Shown here: positions 52,268 to 61,233 of the stretch, one piece after another | How the letters are laid out: the number at the start of each line of letters is the position of its first letter | Numbering within the stretch: the first letter of the stretch is position 1 | NCBI GenBank assembly: GCA_017474515.1 | Contig: JAFVHN010000038.1 | Span: 1-64,000, forward strand | DNA length: 64,000 nucleotides | From: Prevotella sp. | GTDB lineage: Bacteria > Bacteroidota > Bacteroidia > Bacteroidales > Bacteroidaceae | Reading direction: 5' to 3' | Notes under the pieces: generated by a model | Told to the model about the DNA's origin: nothing | Databases searched by the model: none | Seen by the model: the letters and a program-made list of their open reading frames with translations, nothing else | Made by a program: the position numbers and the translations under genes

Positions 52268-55200
52268 TTAGAATTTAATGCTTGCACCCACCTGGTAGTT
52301 GATGGTACTCGGTCCGTCGTTCTTGAGGGCGGTGTCGGCCCATTCGGGGTCGAAGCCGTCATACTTGGTGAACACGAAGGGGTTGGTGACGGTGCAGTAG
52401 AGGCGCAGATGCTTGCATCCGAACTTGCTGAGGAAAGTCTTCGGGAAGGTGTATCCCAGGGTGATGTTCTTCACTTTCACGAACGAAGCATCGGTGATGC
52501 ACTTGGCAATGTCCCAGTAGGAGCCCTGTGAACCCACGCCGCCGTTGCTGCCGTTGTTCGAGGGGAAGGGGAAGTCGCCGTAGTGGGTGGAAGTCTGGAA
52601 GACGGGGTTGATGTATGTGCCGTCGGGGTTCACGCCGTCCACGTCGATGAGCGTTCCGGCGGGAATGTACCAGTCCTCATGCAGGCGCATGCGTCCGCGG
52701 TCGCCCAGTCCGAGGTATTCTCCGCGGAAGTTGGAATAGACCTTGAAGTTCTGCTTGGCATAGAGCGAGAATGAGAAGTCCCAGTTTTTCCACGACAGGT
52801 TGGAGGTGAAGCTTCCAATCCACTTCGGGTCCATGCTGCGAATGATGCGGTCGTCGGTGTCGATCTTTCCGTCGCCGTTCTGGTCCACCACGTAGGGCTG
52901 ACCTTCTGTCAGGCCATAGACCTTATAATAATAGTCGTACTCCTTCATGGTTGTTCCCGGAGCGATGCCGGCGTTGCGCGTGGCTTCGTTGTCGGGAGCG
53001 GTCATGTTGCGGTCGCTTACAATGCCTCCCCAGTCGTAGGCGTAGGTGTTGTTGATGGAATAGTCAACAAAGAGGCTTCCAGTGGTGACGCCGCTGCTTA
53101 CGAGTCGGTCCACGATGCCGTCGATGTTGCGCACCTTGTTCTGGTTGTGCGAGAAGGTGAAGGTGGTTTCCCAGTGCCAGTCCTTGCTCTCAATGTTGAC
53201 GGTGGTGAGTGCCACTTCAATACCGCGGTTGCGCACGCTGCCGATGTTGGTCTTCATGCTGACGCCACCGGTTTCCAGGGGCAGGTCAACCGAGCGGAGC
53301 AGGTTGTCGGAGGTCTTCTGATAGACATCGATGCTACCGAATACGCGTCCGTTGAGGAATCCGAAGTCCAGACCGGCGTTGTATTCTTCAGAGGTTTCCC
53401 ACTTCAGGATTTTGTTGACGATGGTTGAAGGATAGTAGCCCTGGCTGTAGCCTGTTCCGAAGGGATAATACACCGACCCCACGGTCTGCTGGGTGTCGAA
53501 GTTTCCGGCGCCCTTGTTGTTACCGGTCTTACCGTAGGCCAGGCGGAGCTTGAGGTTGCTCACCCAGTTAATGCGCTTCATGAAGTTCTCCTCGCTGATG
53601 CGCCATGCCACGGCTGCCGAGGGGAATGAGCCCCAGCGGTGGTCCTTGTCGAACTTGGAGCATCCGTCCCAACGCACGGTGGCGGTCACCATGTACTTGC
53701 CTTTATAGCTGTAGTTGGCGCGGAAGGCGTAGGAAGTCATGCTGTTCTCGCCGTAGCCGGTGCTCGAGTTGTCGGTGTCGAGTGTCGGCGTGTCGGCCAG
53801 TGTGCTGTTGAGGTTCCACCAGTCGGTGAGCTCGCGCACGTTGATCATGGCCCATTTCAGGCTCTCGCTATCGTGGTGCTCCATGGAGTAGAGTCCCATG
53901 AGGCTGATGTTGTGGTCCTCGCCGATGGTGGTGTTATAGTTGACCACGTTGTCCCAGGTCCAGCTCAGTCCGCGGCTATTGCGGTTGTAGGCCTCGTTCA
54001 CCTTGTTGTTGTCCTCACCGGGCTCGGCGTTGTAGGTGCCGTCGTCGTAGGGCTGCCCTGTGGCGGGGTTCTTGTAGCCTCCGAAGAAGCCTTCGCGCCA
54101 GTAGGTGTAGTTGGGCGAGAAGGTGGTCTTCACGTCAAGGCCCTTCATGATGTCGAGCTTCAGATAGACGTTACCGAGGGCACGCCATGTCTCGCGCTGA
54201 GTGTAGTTGCTCTTCATGATGTCGAGCGTGTTCATCTGGTCAGAGAACTGGTAGCCCGAGGCTGTTGTTCCCAATGCCACCTGGTTGCCCGGCTTGTGGT
54301 TGGTGTTGCCGTCCTTGTCGTAGGGGATGAAGTAGGGGTTCATCCTGTAGGCGAACTTCACGGCGTCGTCGTTGGCATACTCGTTCTCGGTGCGGGCGGC
54401 GTTGATGGTGAATCCGGCGCTGATGACCTTGTTCACGCGTGCGTCAACACTTCCCTTGAAGTTGAACTGGTGCTTTTCATCACCCTTGTAGGTACCTATT
54501 TCTCCGTTGTAACCGATGCCGAAGTGGTAGTTCACGGTTTCCGAGCTACCGTTCACCGAGATGAAGTGGTTCTGCTGGCTGCCGTTTTGGGTGACCAGTC
54601 CCGGCCAGTCGTAGGTTTCGTTGTTATGCAACATGGTTTTCAGCTTATACTCTCCCGAGCCCACTTTCTCGCGCAAGAGTGCCTGCTCGAGGATGGTGCC
54701 GCCAATCTGATAGACGGGGTTGGCCACGGGCACGGTGGCCTGGTTGCCGCCGGCGGTGAGGAACTTGGTGAAACGGTAGTTGTAGAACTGCTGAGCGTCC
54801 TGGAATTCAGGCATGCGTGCAATCTTCGACCATCCGTAGTAACCGTCGTAGTTGATGGTGGGCTTCTGCTCCTTCTTCACGTTGAGTCCGCCCTTGGTGG
54901 TCACCATGATGACACCTGCCGTGGCACGCGAACCGTAGATGGCGGTGGAGGAGGCGTCCTTGAGCACGTCGATGCGCTCAATGTCCTGCGGGTTGAGCCA
55001 GTCGATGTCGTCGCACATCACACCGTCAACGACGTAGAGCGGCGTGGTGCTGGAGTTCATTGACGACTTACCGCGGATTTCAATGTTGAAGCCGTTGTTG
55101 GCACGTCCGCCGATCTGGGTGATGTTCACGCCCGGGTTGGAGCCCTGCAGGTTTCCCAATACGGAGGGAGCGCCCTTGGCATTGAGCTGCTCGGTGTTGA

Positions 55201-55573
55201 CCGATGACACGGAACCGGTGAGGTCGCTTTTCTTCATCGTACCATAACCAACCACCACCACTTCGTTCAGCGTCTGCGCGTCTTCGGCGAGCGTGATGTT
55301 GAACTGGCTCTGGTTGCCCACTGTAAATTCCTGGTCTTTGTAGCCGACGTAGGAAATTTTGATTTTCGTCGACGAGCTGGCGTTCTGAATGGAGAAGTTA
55401 CCGTCGAAATCGGTCACGGCGGCAGGCTTGCCGTCGGCCAGGATGGTAACGCCAATCATCGGTTCGCCGGTCGCGTCTGTCACTGTACCACTGACTGTCT
55501 TCTGTGCAAAAGCCACAAAACAAATCAGGGACATGAGAGAAGCCGCTAAGGCTCTTTTGATTTGTTGATACAT
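52268..55573 (-). CDS. susC: SusC/RagA-family TonB-linked outer-membrane transporter
   Basis: The 1101-aa protein has signal ASLMSLICFVAFAQ, an N-terminal carboxypeptidase-regulatory-like domain (residues about 26-100; SGTVTDATGEPMIGV), a TonB box region LNEVVVVGYGTMKKSDLTG, the plug with ERIDVLKDASSTAIYGSRA, and a large barrel ending INYQVGASIKF. It imports glycan fragments with SusD, driven by TonB. There is no STN domain, so no direct anti-sigma signalling. It is first in its operon; only a weak -7-like TACCTTCG (reverse of 55687-55694) was seen upstream. Confidence 0.97.
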   Translation of the reverse strand: MYQQIKRALAASLMSLICFVAFAQKTVSGTVTDATGEPMIGVTILADGKPAAVTDFDGNFSIQNASSSTKIKISYVGYKDQEFTVGNQSQFNITLAEDAQTLNEVVVVGYGTMKKSDLTGSVSSVNTEQLNAKGAPSVLGNLQGSNPGVNITQIGGRANNGFNIEIRGKSSMNSSTTPLYVVDGVMCDDIDWLNPQDIERIDVLKDASSTAIYGSRATAGVIMVTTKGGLNVKKEQKPTINYDGYYGWSKIARMPEFQDAQQFYNYRFTKFLTAGGNQATVPVANPVYQIGGTILEQALLREKVGSGEYKLKTMLHNNETYDWPGLVTQNGSQQNHFISVNGSSETVNYHFGIGYNGEIGTYKGDEKHQFNFKGSVDARVNKVISAGFTINAARTENEYANDDAVKFAYRMNPYFIPYDKDGNTNHKPGNQVALGTTASGYQFSDQMNTLDIMKSNYTQRETWRALGNVYLKLDIMKGLDVKTTFSPNYTYWREGFFGGYKNPATGQPYDDGTYNAEPGEDNNKVNEAYNRNSRGLSWTWDNVVNYNTTIGEDHNISLMGLYSMEHHDSESLKWAMINVRELTDWWNLNSTLADTPTLDTDNSSTGYGENSMTSYAFRANYSYKGKYMVTATVRWDGCSKFDKDHRWGSFPSAAVAWRISEENFMKRINWVSNLKLRLAYGKTGNNKGAGNFDTQQTVGSVYYPFGTGYSQGYYPSTIVNKILKWETSEEYNAGLDFGFLNGRVFGSIDVYQKTSDNLLRSVDLPLETGGVSMKTNIGSVRNRGIEVALTTVNIESKDWHWETTFTFSHNQNKVRNIDGIVDRLVSSGVTTGSLFVDYSINNTYAYDWGGIVSDRNMTAPDNEATRNAGIAPGTTMKEYDYYYKVYGLTEGQPYVVDQNGDGKIDTDDRIIRSMDPKWIGSFTSNLSWKNWDFSFSLYAKQNFKVYSNFRGEYLGLGDRGRMRLHEDWYIPAGTLIDVDGVNPDGTYINPVFQTSTHYGDFPFPSNNGSNGGVGSQGSYWDIAKCITDASFVKVKNITLGYTFPKTFLSKFGCKHLRLYCTVTNPFVFTKYDGFDPEWADTALKNDGPSTINYQVGASIKF

Positions 55574-56164
55574 AAACGTTTGTTTTAGTTATTATAAATA
55601 GAATTTTTGTTCTTTTTCCTCAGGGGGAAGTACGTATTCTTTGCATATGATGGCATATTATATGACTAAGCAGTTTATTCAATGTGCGAAGGTACTAAGA
55701 AAAAATAAAAATATGTGTGCGTAAACATGCGTTTTAAGGAATTTTAATAAAAGAATGTGATTTTTATGTTAATTCTTTATCGCTCACAAGGCTCGACGGC
55801 TTATTGAGGGTGTTGAAAATGTTGCGCAACTTTGTATTTTTTCATACGACGAAGCCGGTTTTAGGCGGATAGCGAAGCCGGTATTTTTTATGAAAAATCT
55901 TGACAAAATTAGCAAATTTTGGACATTTTTGTAAATGATTGATAATCAGCGGCTTTAAGACCGCGCTTGGTTTGACCGCAAATTTCGGGGAGAAATCTTC
56001 AAGATTTCCCCTCTCGATCTTCAAGATCTCTCCCCGAAATTTGCGGTCAAACTTTCTGATGGGCAAAAAAAATGATGAAAAATCTTGACAAACGGGATGA
56101 AGGGGGAAAGGCCGCAACATGTTGCGGCACACGGGACACTTGCGGGGGCGAAGGGCCGCGACGG
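55574..56164. other. 591-bp region upstream of susC
   Basis: It holds the presumed susC leader (A/T rich, 55574-55850) and palindrome element P copy 4 (55890-56092). No gene is visible. Regulators of the locus are not next to it. Confidence 0.55.
55890..56092 (+). repeat. Palindrome element P, copy 4 (83-bp palindrome 55970-56052)
   Basis: Perfect 18-bp direct repeats ATGAAAAATCTTGACAAA at 55890-55907 and 56075-56092; arms of 80 and 40 bp; same orientation as copy 1. Confidence 0.88.
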
Positions 56165-57187
56165 TTAAAAGGCCACGGGGAGCGTCCAGGGCTGGCCAAG
56201 GGCGAAGACGCGGGCCGGGGTGACGGCGGCGGCCTCTTTCTTGGTGAGCTGGCGGCTCCACGGCACACGGCTGGCCGACGCGCCGGGGCCTGTGCTGCCG
56301 TATTCGCCGTAGCGGGCGGTGCGCTCATTGTCGGGGTTGCGCCAGTTGTTCCAACCCTCGGCCACGATGTGGGCACCCATCTCGCAATTCATGAACAGCG
56401 TGTGGGCGTAGGGTCGCCACGGCCTGCCCAGGAACACGCGGCCGACGCCCTCAGCGGCCGTCAGGCGGCAATGGCTGAACACATATCCGAACTCCACCTC
56501 GCGGGGCGTGGAGGCGGCGGTGATGAAGCTGTCGGACTTGCTGTGCAGCTGGCAACGCTCGAACCAGGCGGTGGAGGGGCCGAAAATGAAGTCGGTGGTG
56601 CCCTCTATGTAGCAGTCCACGAAGAGCAGGCGGGTGCCGCCGGTGCCCGTATATACGGTGTCCTGGTTGCCCAGCAGGCGGCAACCGATGAAGGTGAGGC
56701 GGTCGCCCTCGGTATGCAGGGCCACGGCCTGCCCCAGCTTGGCGGCGTTGTTCTCGATGGTGATGTTCTTGAAGGTGATGTCGTGGCCCTCCACCTTCAC
56801 CGTGTAGGTGCGGAAGGTTCCCATGCCCTGGGTGACCGGCTGGCCGTCGTTGAGGGTGAGGGCCGACGGGTCGATGCCCACACGGGGAATCTGAATGTTG
56901 GCGTGGTCGTCGTAGGTGATGACAGTGGTGAGCGGGTCTTCACCGCAAATCTCAATGTTGGTGAGCCACGAGGGAATGATGATTTTCTCTTTGTAGATGC
57001 CCTTTTTCACGAAGATGACCTTGTGGTATTCCATGAAAGCGCGGCACACCTCCACGGCTTGTGCCACGGTGCGGAACTCGGCGGTGCCGTCGCGGGCCAC
57101 GAAGAGGGTGTCGGGGTTGTCGTAACTCTTGGCGCTGAGGCCGAGAAGGTGGCACAGGGCCAGGATGAGAAGAAAAGTTTTTTTCAT
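56165..57187 (-). CDS. Pectin methylesterase (carbohydrate esterase family 8)
   Basis: The 340-aa secreted enzyme (signal TFLLILALCHLLGLSA) removes methyl esters from homogalacturonan. Active-site regions are in order: GQAVALHTEGDR, the first catalytic Asp in LLGNQDTVY, the second in EGTTDFIFG, and the Arg of LGRPWRPYAHT. The right-handed beta-helix character is clear. The C-terminus (FALGQPWTLPVAF) is typical of bacterial forms. It is on the same strand as susCD but separated by element P, so a separate transcript is possible. Confidence 0.95.
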   Translation of the reverse strand: MKKTFLLILALCHLLGLSAKSYDNPDTLFVARDGTAEFRTVAQAVEVCRAFMEYHKVIFVKKGIYKEKIIIPSWLTNIEICGEDPLTTVITYDDHANIQIPRVGIDPSALTLNDGQPVTQGMGTFRTYTVKVEGHDITFKNITIENNAAKLGQAVALHTEGDRLTFIGCRLLGNQDTVYTGTGGTRLLFVDCYIEGTTDFIFGPSTAWFERCQLHSKSDSFITAASTPREVEFGYVFSHCRLTAAEGVGRVFLGRPWRPYAHTLFMNCEMGAHIVAEGWNNWRNPDNERTARYGEYGSTGPGASASRVPWSRQLTKKEAAAVTPARVFALGQPWTLPVAF

Positions 57188-57235
57188 AATTGATGAGATA
57201 ATAGGGTTAAAAGGGCTTATAGGGATTTCCCGGAA

Positions 57236-57315
57236 TCTCTAGAATATCTAGAATATCTAGAGAATCTAGAGAATCTAGAATATCTAGAATATCTAGAAAA
57301 TCTAGAAAATCTAGA
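57236..57315. repeat. 9-bp tandem repeat of TCTAGAATA type, about 9 copies
   Basis: TCTAGAATA / TCTAGAGAA / TCTAGAAAA units run for 80 bases between relA and the pectin methylesterase gene. Each unit contains TCTAGA, itself a palindrome. Confidence 0.95.
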
Positions 57316-57328
57316 GCTTCCAGGCAAA

Positions 57329-59611
57329 TCAGTTGACCTGTTGTATTTCCTGCACCCCGCTGACAGCTTTCAGCTCATTGACGATATGGCTGACGTCGGC
57401 ACGGTCGTGAACGCGAAGCTCGATGAGCCCCTCGAAGATGCCTTCCTCGCAGGTGAACACCACCTTGCGGATGTTGACGCTGAGCTGGCGCGAGATGACC
57501 TGCGTCACCTCGTTGACAAGGCCCAGGCGGTCGATGCCCCGCATCTTGATGGTGGCGGTGAAGAAGAGCTGGCGGTGCATGTCCCACTTCACGTCGAGGA
57601 TGCGGTTGCCGTAGCTGGTCTTCAACTTGTTGGCCACGGGGCAGTTGCGCCAGTGAATTTCTATGCGGTTCTTGCCGTCGATGTAGCCCAGCGAGTCGTC
57701 GCCCGGAATGGTGTGGCAGCACTTGGGGAAGATGAACCGGCTGATGTTTTCCTCGCTGATGTAGATGGGCTTCTTGCGGTTGAAGTCCTTGGGCACGATG
57801 AAATAGCTCTGGTCGTTGCCTCCCAGTTCCTGGTTGGTGTGCGGTTTCTCCTTTCCTATGAACGGCACATACTTTCGCCAACCTTTCTTGGCACCCTCGG
57901 CCTTTGTCTTTCCCTGCAGCTCGTCGAGGTCCCTGTCGCCCAGGATGATGCGCTTGTCGCCGAGCGCCTGGAAGAGGTTTTCGTGCTTGGCCACCTCGTG
58001 GAAGTCGCATAGTTTGTCGAGCACCGAGGTGGTCATCTCCATGGAGTTGCGGGCCAGCCAGTCTTGCAAGAGTTGCTCGCCCTTCTTCTGCGTCTCGCGG
58101 TCGTCGCGTCGAAGAATGGCCAGAATCTTGCTCTTGGCCTTGGCCGTTGACACGAAGTTAATCCAATCCTGCGACACATGCTGGGAGTTGCTGGTGAGGA
58201 TTTCCACCTGGTCGCCGCTATTGAGCTTGTGGCTCAGGGGCACCAGCTTGTGGTTCACCTTGGCGCCGATGCAATGGCTGCCGAGGAAGGTGTGAATCTT
58301 GAAGGCAAAGTCGAGGGCGGTGCAACCGGCGGGCATGGTCTTGATTTCACCCTTTGGCGTGAAGACGAAGATTTCGCTGGCCGAGAGTGTGAGCTTCACG
58401 GCGTCGAGGAAGTCCATGGCGTCGGGTTGCGGGTCGTCGAGGATTTCCTTGATGGTGCGCAACCAGTTGTTGAGTTCGCCCTCGTCCTCGGAATAGTCGT
58501 CGCCGCCCTCCTTGTAAATCCAGTGTGCGGCAAAACCCTGCTCGGCAATCTCGTTCATGCGGTCGGAACGTATCTGCACCTCAATCCAGCGCCCCTGCTT
58601 CGACATGAGGGTGACGTGCAGGGCCTGGTAGCCGTTGGCCTTGGGATGGCTCAGCCAGTCGCGAAGGCGGTCGGGGTGGCTCTTGTAAATCTTGCTGATG
58701 CGGATGTAGATGTTGAAACACTCGTTGATTTCCTCTTCGCGGTTCTTGGGCGTGAAGATGATGCGGACGGCCAGGATGTCGTAGATTTCGTTGAACGTGA
58801 CGTTCTTGTTCTGCATCTTGTTCCAAATGGAATAAGGGCTTTTCACACGGGCCTTGATTTCGTATTTCACGCCCATCTCGTCGAGGGCCTGACGGATGGG
58901 GGCGGTGAAATTGCTGAACAGCTCGTCGCGCTGCTCTTGCGTGATTTCCAGCTTCTTCATGATGGCATTGTAGTCCTCGGGATGCTCAAAACGGAAGCTG
59001 AGGTTTTCCAGTTCAGTCTTTATCTTGTTAAGGCCCAGGCGGTTGGCCAGCGGCGCATAGATATAGAGCGTTTCGCCGGCTATCTTGTACTGCTTGTTGG
59101 CGGGCTGGCTTTCAAGGGTGCGCATGTTGTGCAGGCGGTCGGCAATCTTGATAAGGATGACGCGGATGTCGTCGCTCATGGTGAGCAGCAACTTCCTGAA
59201 GTTCTCGGCCTGTGCCGAGGCGCGGTTGCCGAAGATGCCTCCTGAGATTTTTGTCAGGCCATCCACAATCTGCGCTATCTTCGGGCCGAAGATGTTGCCG
59301 ATATCCTCAACGGTGTAGTCGGTGTCTTCCACCACGTCGTGGAGCAGTGCCGAGCAAATGCTCGTGGAGCCGAGCCCAATCTCGGAACATGCTATCTGCG
59401 CCACGGCAATGGGGTGCATGATGTATGGCTCGCCGGAAAGGCGCTTCACGCCCTTGTGGGCCTGGCGCGCAAAGTTGAACGCCTTGGTGATGATGTCAAC
59501 CTTCTTGCGGTGGCGCGAGGCCAGGTAGCTTTCAAGCAGGTACTGGAAAGCGTCGTCAACCATTTTCTCATCGTCCTGTTCCTTGGGTATGTTGTTTTTC
59601 TGTTCTTCCAT
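57329..59611 (-). CDS. relA: RelA/SpoT-family (p)ppGpp synthetase/hydrolase
   Basis: The 760-aa stringent-response enzyme has an N-terminal HD hydrolase domain with HDVVED at residues 91-96 and HPIAVAQIA before it, the synthetase domain (ARVKSPYSIWNKMQ, DILAVRIIF), a TGS domain (FTPKGEIKTMPAGCTALDFA) and a C-terminal ACT domain (ATIKMRGIDRLGLVNEVTQV). Both active sites look intact, so it is probably bifunctional. It is the distal gene of a run with mltD, a DUF5683-type protein, parB and parA; a hairpin at 59662-59700 lies upstream. Confidence 0.95.
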   Translation of the reverse strand: MEEQKNNIPKEQDDEKMVDDAFQYLLESYLASRHRKKVDIITKAFNFARQAHKGVKRLSGEPYIMHPIAVAQIACSEIGLGSTSICSALLHDVVEDTDYTVEDIGNIFGPKIAQIVDGLTKISGGIFGNRASAQAENFRKLLLTMSDDIRVILIKIADRLHNMRTLESQPANKQYKIAGETLYIYAPLANRLGLNKIKTELENLSFRFEHPEDYNAIMKKLEITQEQRDELFSNFTAPIRQALDEMGVKYEIKARVKSPYSIWNKMQNKNVTFNEIYDILAVRIIFTPKNREEEINECFNIYIRISKIYKSHPDRLRDWLSHPKANGYQALHVTLMSKQGRWIEVQIRSDRMNEIAEQGFAAHWIYKEGGDDYSEDEGELNNWLRTIKEILDDPQPDAMDFLDAVKLTLSASEIFVFTPKGEIKTMPAGCTALDFAFKIHTFLGSHCIGAKVNHKLVPLSHKLNSGDQVEILTSNSQHVSQDWINFVSTAKAKSKILAILRRDDRETQKKGEQLLQDWLARNSMEMTTSVLDKLCDFHEVAKHENLFQALGDKRIILGDRDLDELQGKTKAEGAKKGWRKYVPFIGKEKPHTNQELGGNDQSYFIVPKDFNRKKPIYISEENISRFIFPKCCHTIPGDDSLGYIDGKNRIEIHWRNCPVANKLKTSYGNRILDVKWDMHRQLFFTATIKMRGIDRLGLVNEVTQVISRQLSVNIRKVVFTCEEGIFEGLIELRVHDRADVSHIVNELKAVSGVQEIQQVN

Positions 59612-59661
59612 CGTAGTAGTTGTTTCTTAGGTCTTCTTGTAGGGTACTATGGAAAAGAATA

Positions 59662-59700
59662 ATGGCCACACCCTATTAATAATATAATAAGGTGTGGCCA
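59662..59700. terminator. Hairpin between mltD-like and relA genes
   Basis: TGGCCACACC and GGTGTGGCCA flank an A/T-rich inverted core; it probably ends the parA-mltD transcript. Confidence 0.6.
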
Positions 59701-59714
59701 CGAAGGATTTGTTG

Positions 59715-61208
59715 TTATTTTACGCGAATTTGCTTTCCGGCCCTGATGTTGTCACCCTTGATGCCGTTGAGCTTGCGAAGTTTGTCCACGGTGGTGCCGT
59801 GCTTGCGGGCGATGCCTGAGAGTGTCTGCCCCGATTGCACGGTGACGCTTTGCGAGGCAGCGGCCTTGGCAGCCTTTCCGCGGCCTTTGCGGGTGGTGGT
59901 GGCCTGTCGGCCCCTTGTGGTGGTCTGGGCGGCGCCGTATCTGCTACGCGACTTCCGGCCGTAAGCCGTGGCGGGCTGCTGCTGGACATAACCGCGGCCG
60001 CGGCGATAAGTGCTGCGCGTGGCGGTGGCGGTGGCCGGTTGCGGGGTGTTCTGCGACACCGTGCGCTGAGCGGTGGGCTGCGGCTGGCTTTCGGTCTGGG
60101 CCACCGTCACTTGCGAACGCTTGGTAAGCAGGTTGGCGGCATCGTAGGCATAGACTTCATCTTCCTTGTCGAGGAACATGGCAACATATTGCTGAGGCAT
60201 GCAGATGGAAGAGGGCTTCGTGGAGCCGTTCACCAAGTCGCGGCGGTACTGGGGGTTGAGGGTGCGCAACTGCTCAATGCTGATGCCCGTCACGGCGGCC
60301 ACCTGCTTGAAATGTACGTCGCGGCTCACCATGACGGTGTCGGACTTCAACGGCAATTCGGTGCGCATGGGGCAGATATTGTGCTCGCAATAGTAGTTCA
60401 TGATGTAGTTGGCGGCAATGAAAGCCGGCACATAGCCCTGCGTTTCCTTCGGCAGGTAACGGTAGATTTTCCAATAGTCGGTGGAGCCTCCGGCGCGGTG
60501 CATGGCCTTGTTGATGGTGCCCGGTCCGCAGTTGTAGGCGGCGATGACGGTGCTCCAGTCGCCATAGATTTTATAAAGGTCCTTGAGCAGCTGAGCGGCG
60601 GCATACGACGACTTGATGGGGTCGCGCCTTTCGTCAACGAGCGAGTTGATTTCCAACCCGTACTGCTTTCCCGACGACACCATGAACTGCCAGAGTCCGG
60701 AAGCTCCTGCCGGCGACGACACCGAAGGATGGAGCGCCGACTCGATGACGGGCAGGTATTTCAGCTCCAGCGGCAGGTTGTTGGCCTCGAGGGCCTGTTC
60801 AAAGATGGGCATGTAGAAATTGCAGGCGCCGAGCATGTAGCTCACCGAGCGCCGCAGCCCGTGGGTGTAGCGGTCGATGAACTTCCTCACCACGTCGTTG
60901 TAGGGCATTTCCATGATGGTGGGCAGCCGCTTCAGCCGCTCCATATACACCTCGTCGGGGTATTCGGGAATTTGTTCGTTGAAGTTGCACTCCTCGTCGG
61001 TCAGGTAGGCCTGGGTGTTATAAAGGTTCAGCAGGCTGTCTATTTCCACCAGCATGCCCTCGGGCAGTTCTATCACGTCCTCGGTGCCGTCTTCGGTGAT
61101 GACCGTTATTTCGTCGTCATTGATTTGTGCCTGCACCGGAGCACTGGCTCCCAGCAAGAAGGCTGCAACTGCTATAAAATGCTTTTTCTTCATGTTCATG
61201 ATGTTCAA
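59715..61208 (-). CDS. mltD: Membrane-bound lytic murein transglycosylase D-like with LysM
   Basis: The 497-aa secreted protein has a signal ending SAPVQAQ; ATG 61193 is an equally good start. The SLT/GH23 domain (residues about 140-290) has the catalytic Glu in PVIESALHPSVSSPAG and the GLWQFMVSSGKQYGL motif. A weak LysM-like unit lies near 310-350, and a clear LysM at the end (SVTVQSGQTLSGIARKHG, later GIKGDNIRAGKQIRVK) binds peptidoglycan. Between them is an Ala/Thr/Gln/Arg-rich linker. It cleaves peptidoglycan strands in the periplasm. Confidence 0.92.
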   Translation of the reverse strand: MNIMNMKKKHFIAVAAFLLGASAPVQAQINDDEITVITEDGTEDVIELPEGMLVEIDSLLNLYNTQAYLTDEECNFNEQIPEYPDEVYMERLKRLPTIMEMPYNDVVRKFIDRYTHGLRRSVSYMLGACNFYMPIFEQALEANNLPLELKYLPVIESALHPSVSSPAGASGLWQFMVSSGKQYGLEINSLVDERRDPIKSSYAAAQLLKDLYKIYGDWSTVIAAYNCGPGTINKAMHRAGGSTDYWKIYRYLPKETQGYVPAFIAANYIMNYYCEHNICPMRTELPLKSDTVMVSRDVHFKQVAAVTGISIEQLRTLNPQYRRDLVNGSTKPSSICMPQQYVAMFLDKEDEVYAYDAANLLTKRSQVTVAQTESQPQPTAQRTVSQNTPQPATATATRSTYRRGRGYVQQQPATAYGRKSRSRYGAAQTTTRGRQATTTRKGRGKAAKAAASQSVTVQSGQTLSGIARKHGTTVDKLRKLNGIKGDNIRAGKQIRVK

Positions 61209-61233
61209 GATGGCTGTTGTTGTTTTCAGTTTT

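Noticed and set aside
53639..55063. 474-residue open frame antisense to susC
   Set aside because: Shadow of the TonB-dependent transporter; no independent evidence.
57236..57315. CRISPR-like array
   Set aside because: The units are contiguous 9-bp repeats without spacers, and no cas genes are present in the window.
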